The notes beneath the pieces are model-generated. The model was not told the DNA's origin and searched no databases. It saw only the letters and a program-made list of their open reading frames with translations. This document shows positions 12,501 through 23,605 of a stretch of 64,000 nucleotides of DNA, piece after piece (positions within the stretch are counted from its first letter, which is position 1; the number at the start of each line of letters is the position of its first letter). A program made the translations under genes and the position numbers. The DNA is from Lineus longissimus. Taxonomy: Eukaryota > Nemertea > Pilidiophora > Heteronemertea > Lineidae. The DNA lies in the NCBI RefSeq assembly GCF_910592395.1, contig NC_088325.1, forward strand, positions 9,860,109 to 9,924,108. Reading direction: 5' to 3'.

Positions 12501-15500
12501 CGAGTAGTTCGCCCCTCCAGAGCCCCAAACGATGCGGACACAATATTTAGGAATGGACTATAGTATGCATGTAGTTCCAGTTATCAGTTGAAATGGTATT
12601 TCTTAACTATTTTAATTGTTATTTGTCTACTACTTTTTTGGCGAGAACAAAAATTAGTTTCACTTGTACCGGTATACACCTTTAAAAAAACTAATTTCAC
12701 AGTTGGTGCTACAGGAACTATCAGAGATTAGTTGTTCTCACTATATACATTTCAGGAGTGTATATACATGTAGGACATCCCCTCTGACATGCACGCTTCT
12801 AATTAACTTCAAATTAAAGTGTTCCATATATTCTTTGAACGACTCTGGGGGTTAATTGGAAGATGTCACGAAATGAACGTAATTGATTCTCAAAGGCGAG
12901 TCGGAGTTGTTCAACCTTTACCAAGTGTATCCTTTCAAGATAAGCGTACTTATACAGTAAATGACAAATGGAGCGGATAAATTGTTCTGCGGGCAAATTA
13001 TTTTGGGGGCAACGATACCGTAGCCTATTTACTTTTAACATTGGTGATGGTGATATTTCAACATGGTTTTTTTTAATCCAATTTCAGGGAGGGATTACTC
13101 CGACAGCTTTATGACGCATTGAATCGTACCCTCCTGCCGGCAAATAACAACCTGAACACGTTTATGTTAGAGGTATTTCTGCAGTTACTGAACTCGGTCA
13201 CCTGGAGACTTTTCCGAGCATAAATTAGGACTCGCGAAAGTTACCGAAAGTTACCGAAAGATACCGAACCTCTCATGACAGGGAAGGGCGTTGTCCTCAT
13301 ATTAAACTCCCCGGGCAGTCCATTGCGTCATCCTAATTGGATGCGTAAGAGCGCGGCCATGTGGAAATGGACAGGCCGGTACCAAGGTCATCTGCGGTTC
13401 CATTTGTCCATCAGACCATGCAGGTTTGATCGAAGTTTTGATCGAAATTGACGACAGTCACACCTGTATCCCGTTCCATTTTCGTTTTCCTTTCGCAATA
13501 TCGCCCAAGAGCGCGGCCGTTTGACAGCCTCTGGTGCCTCGAGAACGGGATAGCCCTGTACCAAGCTCATCTGCTGTTCATCTGTCCATCAGATCAGGTT
13601 TAAGAAAAACTGATGACAGTAACACATGTATTCCCGTTCCATTCCAGTCCGTAAAACATTCATTACAGCATACCACTTCTACAGTTTCTTCATCTTTTTA
13701 TAAAGCAATATCGCCCAAGAGCGCGGCCGTGTGACGGCCTGTGGTGCCTTGAGAACGGGACAGCCCTGTACCAAGCTCATCTACAGTACTATCTCTCCAT
13801 CAATGTCACCCCTGAGTACATCCATCAACTTGGTCTGCGTGAGGTTAAGCGAATTAAAGGAGAAATGAAAAAGGTACAACGACTTTTGGATATTTCTCTG
13901 AGCATTCGAGACCACATTCGATATCACATTCGATATCACACTGTACAACCAGTTTACTTCGTATTTCCTATCAAGTGGCGCGTTTGATTTTCAAGCTACT
14001 AATCAGGTTAAATATTAAAGACCTACGCCGTTCGTTATATATTTGAAGTTAGTAATTGAATTCGAATATCTTAAATTGTGCTGATTATATATAACTTTCA
14101 ACAATGCCATTGAGTATACATAAGTACCGAGTTTCGGCAAAATAACTGCTCTACGCCAATGTGTATAACTGCAATTCTATTTCCTGGACCACCAGTAAAT
14201 ACAAACGACGCACCCCTTTAAGACTATAGTGTATCGTAAATGTGTTTGCAACTTTTCCTTTTTACAGTTTTATATTTCAGCTCTTCAATAAAATGGGTTT
14301 CAACGGAACCATGAAAGAATTTTTTGAAGGTTTGAAGACGAATGCATCACTGGTTTACACAAATGAGGTAATGTTATATTGTTATGTACCAATCTGCGGA
14401 TATTGACAATGATATGTCGCCTTTTGGTATGGTCAATTGGTCAATTATCTCGAACGTCTTGTAATACATTGCATACATTTGATCATTGTGGCACCTAGGG
14501 ACGGAAAAAAACGAGGCACGTGACGCAACCGACGGTCACCACCTCACAACCCTTGATAGTTCAAGGCTCAGCACTGCGTCAATCAGAGCGAAGAGCTAAA
14601 CCAAAAACTTCATTTCGGAGTAATTCCAGATTTCTTTCTTTTTACGAATGCTTACTTTAGTCAGATTTGTTCAACCACGTCAAGAATCTGGTATACAACA
14701 AGATCGAGCCGGCCTTGCTGAAGGTCTTCAAGAAAGAGAGTATCCCAACCTTACCTCTCAAGTGAGTGATATCTATCTATCGATCATTAGAGAAGAAAGT
14801 GTAGATTTCGCTGCGCCTCGTTTACATCTATCGATCATTAGAGAAGAAGTGTACATTTCGTTGGGCCTCGTTTACATCTATCGATCATTAGAGAAGAAGT
14901 GTACATTTCGTTGCGCCTCGTTTACATCTATCGATCATTAGAGAAGAAGTGTACATTTCGTTGCGTTTCGTTTACATCTGTCGATCATTGGAGAAGAAGT
15001 GTACATTGCGTTGCGTTTCGTTTACATCTATCGATCATTAGAGAAGAAGTGTACATTTCGTTGGGCCTCGTTTACATCTATCGATCATTAGAGAAGAAGT
15101 GTACATTTCGTTGCGCCTCGTTTACATCTATCGATCATTAGAGAAGAAGTGTACATTTCGTTGCGCCTCGTTTACATCTATCGATCATTAGAGAAGAAGT
15201 GTACATTTCGTTGCGCCTCGTTTACATCTATCGATCATTAGAGAAGAAGTGTACATTTCGTTGCGCCTCGTTTACATCTATCGATCATTAGAGAAGAAGT
15301 GTACATTTCGTTGCGCCTCGTTTACATCTATCGATCATTGGAGAAGAAGTGTACATTTCGTTGCGCCTCGTTTACATCCATCTATCATTAGAGAAGAAGT
15401 GTACATTTCGTTGCGCCTCGTTTACATCCATCGATCATTAGAGAAGAAGTGTACATTTCGTTGCGCCTCGTTTACATCTATCGAAAGTTATAGTAGTTAT

Positions 15501-18500
15501 TACCGGTATTTGTATATCTGTCCACAAAACGGCATTGTTGAAGTTTGTATCCAAGACGTGTTAACACAATTGGAATTTTTGGTTACAGAGGCTACAACGT
15601 TTGTCGGTGCATGTTCAAGGCGACTCCGACCGAAAAAGCGACCGAGCACTAAAAAATATTTTTACCGCTTTGCCGATCTTTGCAGGGTTGTCGAGATGAA
15701 AGGATACGGGCCGTTTGGCTACTACCGCAGAGGAACAATGTACAGCTCATTTGTGATCAATGTTAAAGAACCTGAAAAGAAGTAAGTGAAATGGGGCCCC
15801 TCTGGAAAATAGGCTCTCTGTAATTTACGCAACAACGAAACGCGAAATCAACCAGAGTACTCATTATTTTTAACCCCAGGCTCGGAATGCAGTGTGCAGT
15901 GCACGTGCAGAATGAAATTAAACGACCAGTCACAAAATGCTTATGAAAATAGGAGTTTTGAACGGCCCGGTGAAAACATAATGTGGAAATAATTTCTCAA
16001 TCATAAATCTGAGCAGTTTTTGTCTGATGCTTCACGACAGAGCCGATTAAAGTTGAGAGAGCTAGATAAAAAAATTACACATTTTAATCGCACCTTTCAA
16101 GACATGATCTGAGCGATCTGACGTATTTCAAGGAACTTATATTTTCAGAGGTTTTAGTGCATGTTGGACATTCTAAATTACTGTGTGAGAATGTTAAGTT
16201 GCTCAAGTAGGACATTCTAAATTACTGTGTGAGAATGTTAAGTTGCTCAAGTAAAAGTTGCTCAAGTTTGTTGCCGTAAGGGGCAAACTATACTAGTACA
16301 TTTATACTTTGCTAAGGCTTCTTGCTATGTCGTCTTTTCAGGCCAGTGATCAACTTGCTACCTCTTGCCCTCCATGAAGGACTTCCTGGTCACCACATGC
16401 AGGTGAGACGACGTTAGGTCCGGACCTGGACCTGGTCCGGTGTGTTTGGTCCCAAGAAATGCGGGATGACGTTGCTTTCTGTTCGCGCACCCTATACCAT
16501 ACCATACGTATATAATATACCTTGTCCGATACTTTACCCGTGGTTTTCAAAATACTTCGCCTCTCGATATCTCGAATTTTTGTAATGATGAAGGAGTTAA
16601 AAAAACCTCAGAATGGGCCGTCCTATGAAGCATACAAGTCACCTTATATTTTTCTCTATAAGTCTCGGTTTGAGAGAGTACCTATTTCTTCAAGTATACG
16701 TCGACCAGGAGTCCTTGCACACGACACTCCGGACGCAGTGGATCGGTCTCGTCCTGACGCCCGGTGTACGGTATCAAGGACAGGCGATCAGGATGATTAA
16801 AGGAACTGCATAGGAGTCTACCTCGGCATTCACCTCGTTTTTTCTTCAGATAGGTCCCGGCAGCAACCTCGCGAATTTACCGAACTTCCGGCGCTACAAA
16901 TTCTACAGCCACTTCCCCACTACACCAGCGTACATGCCAAGGAACGCCGCAACAACAGAGGTAAGCTTATACGCCGGGACTTAGTATCCTCGTATAATCA
17001 GTGGTTTTCAGTACACTCCGACTCTCGATACTTTTCGTATGACCACATCTTGGAAGAACATGACTTTGAAGATCAACTTACCCATCTTCTCTCTCACAGT
17101 CAGCAAATATCCTCGTCGGGGACTGTGACTTTGGACGATGCACCGACATATTTACCGTCACATGTTGTTGCCAACTACGAATTATTTGATATCCTACGAA
17201 TTATATGATACTGATCTTACGGAGTGAATAAACGCTGAATCTTTGGATGGGACTTAGACATGATACTGATCAAAAGGGATTGATCCACCATTTCACACCA
17301 CCCGTAAAACCAGAACAATCGCCAATGGATTATTACTGCGTTGTCTTGAGAATTTGATTTGTGACCTGTGACCTCGGGCACAAAGTACATGTACACGTAG
17401 CCGAAAAATGTAAATGCCCTGTACGCAATAACTGATGCATGTAATGCAATCCAACTTTTCATCTCAGCTATAGGCTACTTATATATCGATACATTTGGTA
17501 AAGAAATTGGGTAAATATGAGATTGATACTTTGGGACGAAATCCGCTTCAACTTTTTGAGAAATTTCTACCGGTATGATCAAAAATGGAAATGGATATAA
17601 CCATTTACACCCTTATTTAGACAGTCACCTCTCCTCTACATCTTCCTCCTCGCGTGACGATTTATCGGCGGTGTGCGACAATCATAGAGCCTCCGTCTTC
17701 TGCGAAGGAGGAATACCGACGCACAACGCCGATACATCGGCAAGCCTCTTAACCGCATCTGGTCTTTTTTTTAGGGTTGGGCACTCTACGCAGAAAAACT
17801 TGGATATGAGATGGGGCTTTATGAAACTCCTTATGATGCGTAGGTATATAAAGTACAAAAGTAATGATGTAAGTGTCATTACATGTAATGTGCCCCGCAA
17901 ACGAACGGCGTTCGTCGCTGTGACCGGCGATCCAGGTCGACAAAATCTATCTTTTGCGCAAGAGAGTTGCCTGCGACAAGAATCGTTTTTACACACAAGT
18001 GACAGCGATCTTTTTATCACTGATTGCAACAATAATTGTTGCGGGTCGCAGCAATGATATTCGCTAGTTTCCGGGGCGCTTTTAGGGCGATGTCAGAGAG
18101 GTTTCATGCACAAGAGATCCTCTCATGATGTACTTTCTCTGGAGACTTGCATCGACATCATCCGCTATAGGGAGCTGCAAGTAATTCTGGACGCGGAAGA
18201 CAAGGTAAAGTTTATACTTCATAACAGGAATGCCTCACCTTGTATAAAGATTATGTAATATTGTCTCTTTCGCAGTTTGGGCCAACTCGAATTGGAATTA
18301 TTCCGGGCTTGCCGTCTCGTCATCGATAGTGGCTTACATGCGAAAAAGTACGTACCGGGGTTTTCGTTAGGAGCCAAGTCAGAGTTAAGTTACACGAAGT
18401 CGCCAATAGGGGTCTCTCCAACCTCACAGTATATTGAAACAACTACATCTAGTACACATTTATCAGGAATAGAACACGACTAGTCTCTCCCTTAACTGCG

Positions 18501-20036
18501 CACCTGCTTTTCATTTCTATCTGTTTCCAAGCTTCTGACAAAGTAGCGCACATACTTGAAGGTTCCCTGATTCGCTTTACCAGGCCGACCGGACTGGACG
18601 ACGGCACGTTTTTGCCAGTGCCCGTTTACCATCGGCGGGTGCTATGAAGATAGAAAACAGACGAGTTCACTGTCAGCAGGTCAGAAGGTTCGGATATTGG
18701 CAGATTCATTACAATTAATTACATGAGCGATGGAACTTTCTCGGTGTTGGTTTTGTTAGTTATCAATTGAAATGATGTTGCTCTTGCTGTGCACACATTT
18801 CACAAATTCACCCAGCATTTAAATTGAAATATTTCAGATGGACCCGCCAGAAGGCGTTAGACTATTTAGTGGAACATTCCTGTATGCCTCTCGCGTCACT
18901 TGAGTTTGAGATAGATCGTTACATAAGATTACCAGGGCAGGCCTGCGCTTATAAAGTGGGTGAAATCAGGCTGCTGGAGTTGAGGGAAAGGGCTCGTAAA
19001 ATTTTGGGTAAGTTGCGATATCTTCCCACAGCGTTGGCCAATGCTTCCCCTCCCCATGCAAATTGAGACAAGTTATAATATGAATTCCTTTCACTCGGTA
19101 ATACCTCTCTTATGCGTGCGAGGGGAGGAGCGTTGAACTGACACTGGTTTTCGAGACTTGACGTCAACGCTGCGATATAGTTGAGACGATATAAATTGGA
19201 GGAGAGGAGAGGAGTGCGTCGGTCTGCTCTCTAGTTTTAGATATCAGACAGCTCACTTACTGGAAACGTTGAGCAACTAAGTCGAGATTCGTCTTTGCGA
19301 GACGTCTCTACGTATCATTCATCCCAATTTATCGGCGGTGTGCGTCAATCTAATAGTCTCCCCCTCGTCCCCCCTCGAGGAGGAATACCGAAGAATAACG
19401 CCGGTAGATCGGCAAGCATACGTATTTCATCCTTTGGAAATCAGGGGTTAATGTTCGCTTCTCCGGCTCTGTGAAGGGCCGGAGAAGCGGACAATAGGTA
19501 GTTTTCGCAAAACCCGCGAAACGTCAACGTGAACGCCTATCCCATTGCTCAACTTCGTTATCAGGAGGTCAAACAATAAGATGGGCGTTCACATTCGCGA
19601 AAACTCCCCATTAACCCCTGATTTTCTCAGGATGGTACGTATTTAGGCCTACTTACAATTGCCTCAATATTTTTGAAGAAGAGATAGAATAGTCAACTTG
19701 AACATATTCTCGAAATCTCTTATTAGTAGACTCCGGAGGCAGTCCATTCGCCATCTGTGTATGCATAGAATTAAATGGGGAAGGGACGTGTCCAATCCAC
19801 AGCTCGTGTAACTAAAAACCTGGCCTATTTGTTTTCCAGGACCAAAATTCGATTTAAAGGAATTCCACCACGCAGTGCTCTCCGCTGGTTCTCGGATACC
19901 ATTGGACGTCTACGATCACGTGATCAACAGGTGGATCAATCAGACGCTGTCTTCATCATCAGCTTCCGTCCACGTGACCATTTCCGTGTATTGGACATTA
20001 TTTATTTTCTGCGTGTTTGGAGTTGTGTTCTACTAA
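6569..20036 (+). CDS. DUF885-family protein, predicted surface-anchored zinc-type peptidase, complete
   Basis: Seventeen exons in perfect phase: 6569-6653, 10042-10187, 10814-10944, 11285-11411, 11940-12005, 12375-12472, 13088-13172, 13706-13873, 14281-14367, 14661-14761, 15686-15781, 16342-16402, 16850-16960, 17775-17839, 18276-18347, 18838-19007, 19840-20036. The product is 621 residues, normal for DUF885 (PF05960). Residues 1-22 are a hydrophobic signal peptide (FSSVVFIISVGYTLG). Family hallmarks are GYYRRG (about 373-378), HEGLPGHHMQ (408-417), EGWALYAE (454-461), RACRLVIDSGLH (486-497) and PGQA (532-535). His408, Glu409, His414 and Glu454 are the presumptive metal/catalytic set. The end is a Ser-rich linker and a 22-residue hydrophobic tail (600-621), which suits a GPI signal or single membrane anchor. 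The substrate is unknown. I chose ATG 6569 because its phase (1) fits the exon at 10042 and because it yields a signal peptide; ATG 6575 is in frame. Confidence 0.92.
6654..10041. other. first intron of the DUF885 gene (3.4 kb)
   Basis: No further exon is supported. It holds a tRNA-like sequence near 7027-7105 (minus strand) and, at about 8090-8240, a copy of a dispersed repeat that recurs at 16700-16815 and, inverted, at 21170-21345. Otherwise nothing recognisable is seen. Confidence 0.55.
7027..7105 (-). repeat. tRNA-like sequence, probable SINE head or tRNA pseudogene
   Basis: On the minus strand an A-box-like tggtatagcgcttagagtg and a B-box-like gggttcgactc are correctly spaced for an RNA polymerase III promoter. 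The acceptor and anticodon stems do not pair well, so this is more likely a tRNA-derived SINE or pseudogene than a working tRNA. Confidence 0.45.
11459..11535. repeat. dispersed ~75-bp repeat (family B), copy 1
   Basis: The sequence tgattttcaatactccgcct followed by ctcgatactttgcatgacgt recurs, diverged, at 16542-16625, 17001-17050 and 20124-20205. All copies are inside or just after the DUF885 gene. It is probably the terminal part of a transposable element whose other limits I cannot define. Confidence 0.5.
13347..13414 (+). pseudogene. ghost exon 1: decayed copy of DUF885 exon 8
   Basis: The stretch taagagcgcggcc to the catttgtccatcag end matches the start of the exon at 13706-13873, but with many substitutions and short losses. 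Flanking intron sequence (gacagtcacacctgtatccc) is also duplicated after the next copy. There is no usable reading frame or acceptor, so it should be skipped by the spliceosome. Confidence 0.6.
13496..13597 (+). pseudogene. ghost exon 2: partial duplicate of DUF885 exon 8
   Basis: Starts with the same bases as the true exon (caatatcgcccaagagcgcg) and keeps the frame LWCLENGIALYQAHL for about 100 nt, close to the true LWCLENGTALYQAHL. It then diverges where the true exon continues into YYLSINVTPEY. The base pair before it is CG rather than the acceptor AG, so it cannot be spliced in at that point. It is younger than ghost exon 1, judged by similarity. Confidence 0.8.
14775..15484. repeat. 50-bp minisatellite, about 14 units, in a DUF885 intron
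   Basis: The units contain tctatcgatcattagagaag followed by tgtacatttcgttgcgcctc and are nearly identical. The array starts 13 nt after the exon end at 14761 and fills most of the intron before the exon at 15686. Long open frames across it are artefacts of a repeat without stops in several frames. Confidence 0.95.
16542..16815. repeat. dispersed repeat in a DUF885 intron (family B-like left part)
   Basis: The left part (gtggttttcaaaatacttcg) belongs to the ~75-bp dispersed family. The right part (ctccggacgcagtggatcgg, then caggcgatcaggatgattaa) recurs at about 8090-8240 and inverted at 21170-21345. This suggests one element roughly 270 bp long with internal variation. The class is unknown. 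Confidence 0.45.
17658..17748. mobile_element. foldback element (family C), copy 1
   Basis: The sequence tatcggcggtgtgcg is followed about 50 bp later by its near reverse complement cgcacaacgccgata, making a hairpin in the intron just before the exon at 17775. Related copies lie at 19328-19418 and, degraded, at 24627-24675. Confidence 0.55.
18060..18205 (+). other. unassigned open stretch ending at a GTAAAG donor-like site
   Basis: Between the exons at 17775 and 18276 one frame (ending ELQVILDAEDK) stops at an AAG/gtaaag site. It does not resemble the DUF885 family, and the phases of the two flanking exons already join without it. It could be an alternative exon, but I favour chance. Confidence 0.15.
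19328..19418. mobile_element. foldback element (family C), copy 2
   Basis: The ends ttatcggcggtgtgcg and aacgccggtagatcgg are an imperfect inverted pair around a CT-rich centre. It is similar to the copy at 17658. Confidence 0.5.
19438..19624. mobile_element. 187-bp foldback element with nested perfect hairpins
   Basis: The outer arms are a perfect 16-bp inverted repeat (aaatcaggggttaatg 19438-19453; reverse complement 19609-19624). Inside are a perfect 12-bp hairpin (cgcttctccggc 19456-19467; complement 19478-19489) and two nested pairs: agttttcgc/gcgaaaact and gtgaacgcc/gggcgttcac. It lies in the last DUF885 intron. No coding capacity; likely a MITE of unknown superfamily. Confidence 0.7.
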
Positions 20037-20755
20037 GTTGGATTTAAATCACACCCAGTAGAATATGGATTGTCGTAGAGGGATTTTCCATCAGACTTTC
20101 CGCGGACTTACCATCCTGTCACCAGTTGTTTTCAATATTATACTCCTTCTCTCGATATTGTATATGTCGTAGGAGTATCAAAAACCTGAGTCTCTGGATG
20201 GTCAGTTTCGCATGTACGGGCCTGTTTTCTACAATTCTATGACAAAAAAGAAAAGGCCGAAAAGAGAAAATGGGCCTAAATTTGTAAATACGAAACCTTA
20301 GAGTATTCGACCTAAAAATCCGCGGATAGAGTACAAAGATAATAATCATGTCACTGACGTGATTGACTGCTAGCGGCAGGAGTGAGGTAGCCCATTTGCT
20401 GGTGGTGCATGCATCCTGAAGCTCAGGTCAACACTCGGCACTATCGACCGAGATTATGACGTGTGCGAGGGGAGGAGGATACGGCTGAATTAGGATTTTC
20501 GAGGATGCTGGTGGTAACTTTAGCTGACAATGCAGTTGGGCCACTCTTCGTACAAGCCCATGAGAGCCGAGACAGTGGAAAAGTTTGGACACCTATCGGC
20601 CAATTGGTGAAATCCATCTGGCCCATCTGGCTTCTGCATGAAAGATCCAGAAATGAACTATGCAGTTCCATGAATGATGGCAGTGCTGTTCTTAAAGAAC
20701 AATGCATGTACAAATATATGATAACGTTTTGTAATAAAGTTAGTTTTAGTATTGA
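20037..20755 (+). other. probable 3'UTR of the DUF885 gene
   Basis: After the stop at 20034-20036 comes a family B dispersed repeat (20124-20205) and then an open frame at 20463-20861 that I do not recognise and do not support as a gene. An AATAAA at 20733-20738 is a reasonable poly(A) signal. Confidence 0.4.
20733..20738 (+). terminator. candidate poly(A) signal of the DUF885 gene
   Basis: The hexamer AATAAA lies about 700 nt after the stop codon. It is unproven. Confidence 0.35.
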
Positions 20756-21620
20756 AGTTCCTTCTTTAATAGGCGGAGTTGAACGTCAAGAATGTGTTAT
20801 TTCGGCTCACTTAATGTCTGCAGTGGACGGACATGATGAGAATGGGGACTATACCGGATGATAGCTGTCCGGCAGGTCCGATCCAATTATTCCGAGCAGA
20901 TTTCGTCCCACATACAACCACCGACAGTATAGAATACACATAGGGAACAAACTAAATAATTACAAACCATGACATATGTGAGCCATGGGAGCAGACAGCA
21001 AAGATGGGTGCCCAAGAATTAAGATGATATTTTATCGATCCGGATAAGTTAAGGTGTTGTCTTTGAAGTTATTCATCCATTTTCCTCGCTTCATTCCTCC
21101 AGAGGCAGTGCCTCGCAAGATGTTCTTCACACTATGTTATCAAGAGAATCGTGTCGGCACACCTATGTTGTGTCCAGATGAATACACTCTTATGCATTTC
21201 ATCATCCTGATCGTCTTTCCTTCCGGGCGACAGGACCCTGCAGGCCGGTCCACTGCGTCAGGAGTGTATAACCATCCGTGCGAGCTTCCGTCTTTTCACG
21301 GTGGCTCGGAGTGCCCCGTGCGTTCCGGATGTTGTCTCCGCCTCTTATCTTGCTAAAGGTACGATAGTTCTTTTGCGCATGCGCACACAATTCCCGTATC
21401 TCTAGCCACACGTGGCAAGTTTTATTCGTACGGGCATTTCTCCCGTACCTTATTCCATAGTGTGCTGTGAGTGCGGAAATATAACTTTTAGCTTTTATTT
21501 TTTAGTACCGGTAGGCCTATATATTTCGAGTATTAAGCGATGTTTTTAGCCTTTGGTGTTACTATGGGCCTAGGCTCTACAGTGTGTTCGAATAATGATG
21601 AAAACAAACTCTTACTGACT

Positions 21621-21784
21621 GTAACGTCGGGTAAATCATAGCTGATCATTGAACTTGGTCAGTAACGTCGGGTAAATCATAGCTGATCATTGAACTTGGT
21701 CAGTAACGTCGGGTAAATCATAGCTGATCATTGATCTCGGTCAGTAACGTCGGGTAAATCATAGCTGATCATTGAACTTGGTCC
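21621..21784. repeat. 41-bp tandem repeat, 4 units
   Basis: Four units of gtaacgtcgggtaaatcata plus gctgatcattgaacttggtc plus one base. They are almost identical, with no spacer. Confidence 0.95.
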
Positions 21785-22929
21785 GTAATGTATCTCGATG
21801 CGACAGTCAAGGGATACTCCAGCAGGCCTGAAAAATATGTAAAATTGATTTTTACAGGCGTGGCTACCTAACATACTCCGTACGCTAAGTCAACGTCAAA
21901 CGATAAAAACGGGAGTACGGGGTCGGAAGAAGGAGCGGATTTTAAAGTGTAAGGCAACAACGTACAGTGAACTGCATGGCTCAAAGATAGAAGAGGCGGG
22001 GGGGGTCAACAAACTGCTTCATCAGCAGTTACAAATGGCTCCGAGAAGTGTACATATATATATATGTTAAATCTCTACTGACTTACCCTTTCTGATGCAA
22101 TCGGCGACCGGAGTAGCCTTAAATCTATGTGATGTGTGAATCATTCCAAATTAAATTTTAGACACTGTTGGTGTCACCTGGTATGAAAATGCACAGAGCA
22201 GGTGCCCGTCTATTTCTTTGTGTGTCCCATTACTTTCTGCATCAAGATCACGGAATCAAAATTAATTTAAGGTTATTAGGCTTTTTTCTAAATTTGGAAA
22301 TTCATGAACTTTTAACGAAACACCCTATATTATGACAATGCTGGGTGGTTAGTTATATTTTTGTTAGTAGATAGCAGCACTACTGGACGGAAGTATTACC
22401 TTAGCAACATAGAAATAGCGCAAGGGATTATGGGACAGGTGCCCGTCCATGTTGAAATTTTCGCCTGCAAAACAATTAATTAAAACATGGAAAAATATGG
22501 CCGAGAAATTGCTTCGATCTGACTTAAATTACTAGGTATGGTAGCGTAGATGTTGTTTATCGTGTTCGATGTGAATGTGTTAATTTTGCAGCTGAAGTTA
22601 CTGCAGAAACTCGCATGCAATACCGATGACAAGTCTGCTGTGGCGAAAAGTGACATTTCGTGTACATTTTGTACAGCGAATGTACATGGGTGTTAGATCG
22701 ACAGAAAGCACAGCCACAATGACAAGTCACAGGGTCAGGGAGAGTACATGAGTGGTGTCCCTCGATCTGCCGAAAGCTTGTACTGTTGTATGAAAGTATG
22801 TCCACTGTGTGTCAGTGACACTTCGTACTCCCCTTGATTATTGAAGAATCCCTGACAAATGCTTCCATCGAAGTCAAAGAAAGGTTTGCCTTTTGGTAGG
22901 CCCTAAAGGTAGGCCTAGGCTATAGGCCT

Positions 22930-23080
22930 AGAGGTTCTTCACTGACGTCACATGACATGATGACGTTGCCGATTGTTTTGCACTGCCATATTGGCCGTCA
23001 CACGTGGTCTCAACGTAAAGGAAATGCATTGGCAGGTGGCCGTCAAAACGTCACGTCGTGATGTCACGTGAACAACCTCT
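22930..23080. mobile_element. 151-bp MITE with ~34-bp imperfect inverted termini
   Basis: The left end agaggttcttcactgacgtc is the imperfect reverse complement of the right end, which finishes gatgtcacgtgaacaacctct. The centre is unrelated. There is no coding capacity. Confidence 0.65.
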
Positions 23081-23428
23081 ATTTGTTTGTAGGCCCCATT
23101 TGTGTGCATTGCCATTGATATGGTGCAATGCCAATGGATTTCAGGGGTAATTATTTCTTCATGTCCATCTTAATGTGCCAAGAATGAATGAGATTACCCG
23201 GAAACAAAACATGGCCTCTCCCCGACCCAGGTTACCCCAAAATGATGACCACTAGGCTTCGCTAAAGAGATCTTAAACTTCTGCACTGACATCCTGTGCG
23301 CTGAAAATCCTGTTTGGTTCCGAAGGTCACGCGAATAAAAACAAAACTTCAAAGAAATCCAACCAGTTGTTCACGTTCCAGAGTCGCAAACAATGCAGAC
23401 GGAACATCTAAAGGACTAATTATTACTA

Positions 23429-23605
23429 CAGTAGAACATCTCTATTAAGGACACCTTCGGGACTGGCAAGTGCTGTCCTTAATAGAGAGGTGTCCTGATT
23501 AGAGAGGTCAAATTGAATAGAAAATACCAATTTAGGACCAAAACTAGTGTCCTCAATAGAGAGGTTGTCCTTAATAGAGAGGTGTCCGCTAAGGGAGGTT
23601 CCACT
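23429..23605. mobile_element. family A MITE copy 3
   Basis: Left terminus cagtagaacatctctattaa after TA 23427-23428; right terminus gggaggttccacta. It has the same internal organisation as the copy at 1234-1410. Confidence 0.75.

Noticed and set aside
15588-15685. Acceptor at ggttacag 15587 for the GYYRRG exon
   Set aside because: It would add residues unlike the family. The acceptor at 15685 completes the lysine codon split at 14761 and leads directly into the conserved block.
14648-15785. Long open frames with repeated YIYRSLEKKCTFRC-like sequence
   Set aside because: They are translations of the 50-bp minisatellite, which lacks stops in the frames concerned. The true exons on either side (14661-14761 and 15686-15781) splice in phase without it.
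16385-16402. HEGLPGHHMQ motif as evidence of bacterial contamination or recent transfer
   Set aside because: The motif is typical of a largely bacterial family, but the gene has 17 exons with phase-consistent introns and animal-like repeats throughout, so it is a native nuclear gene.
20463-20861. 132-codon frame after the DUF885 gene
   Set aside because: It spans the candidate poly(A) signal, matches nothing I recognise, and an equally open frame exists on the other strand.
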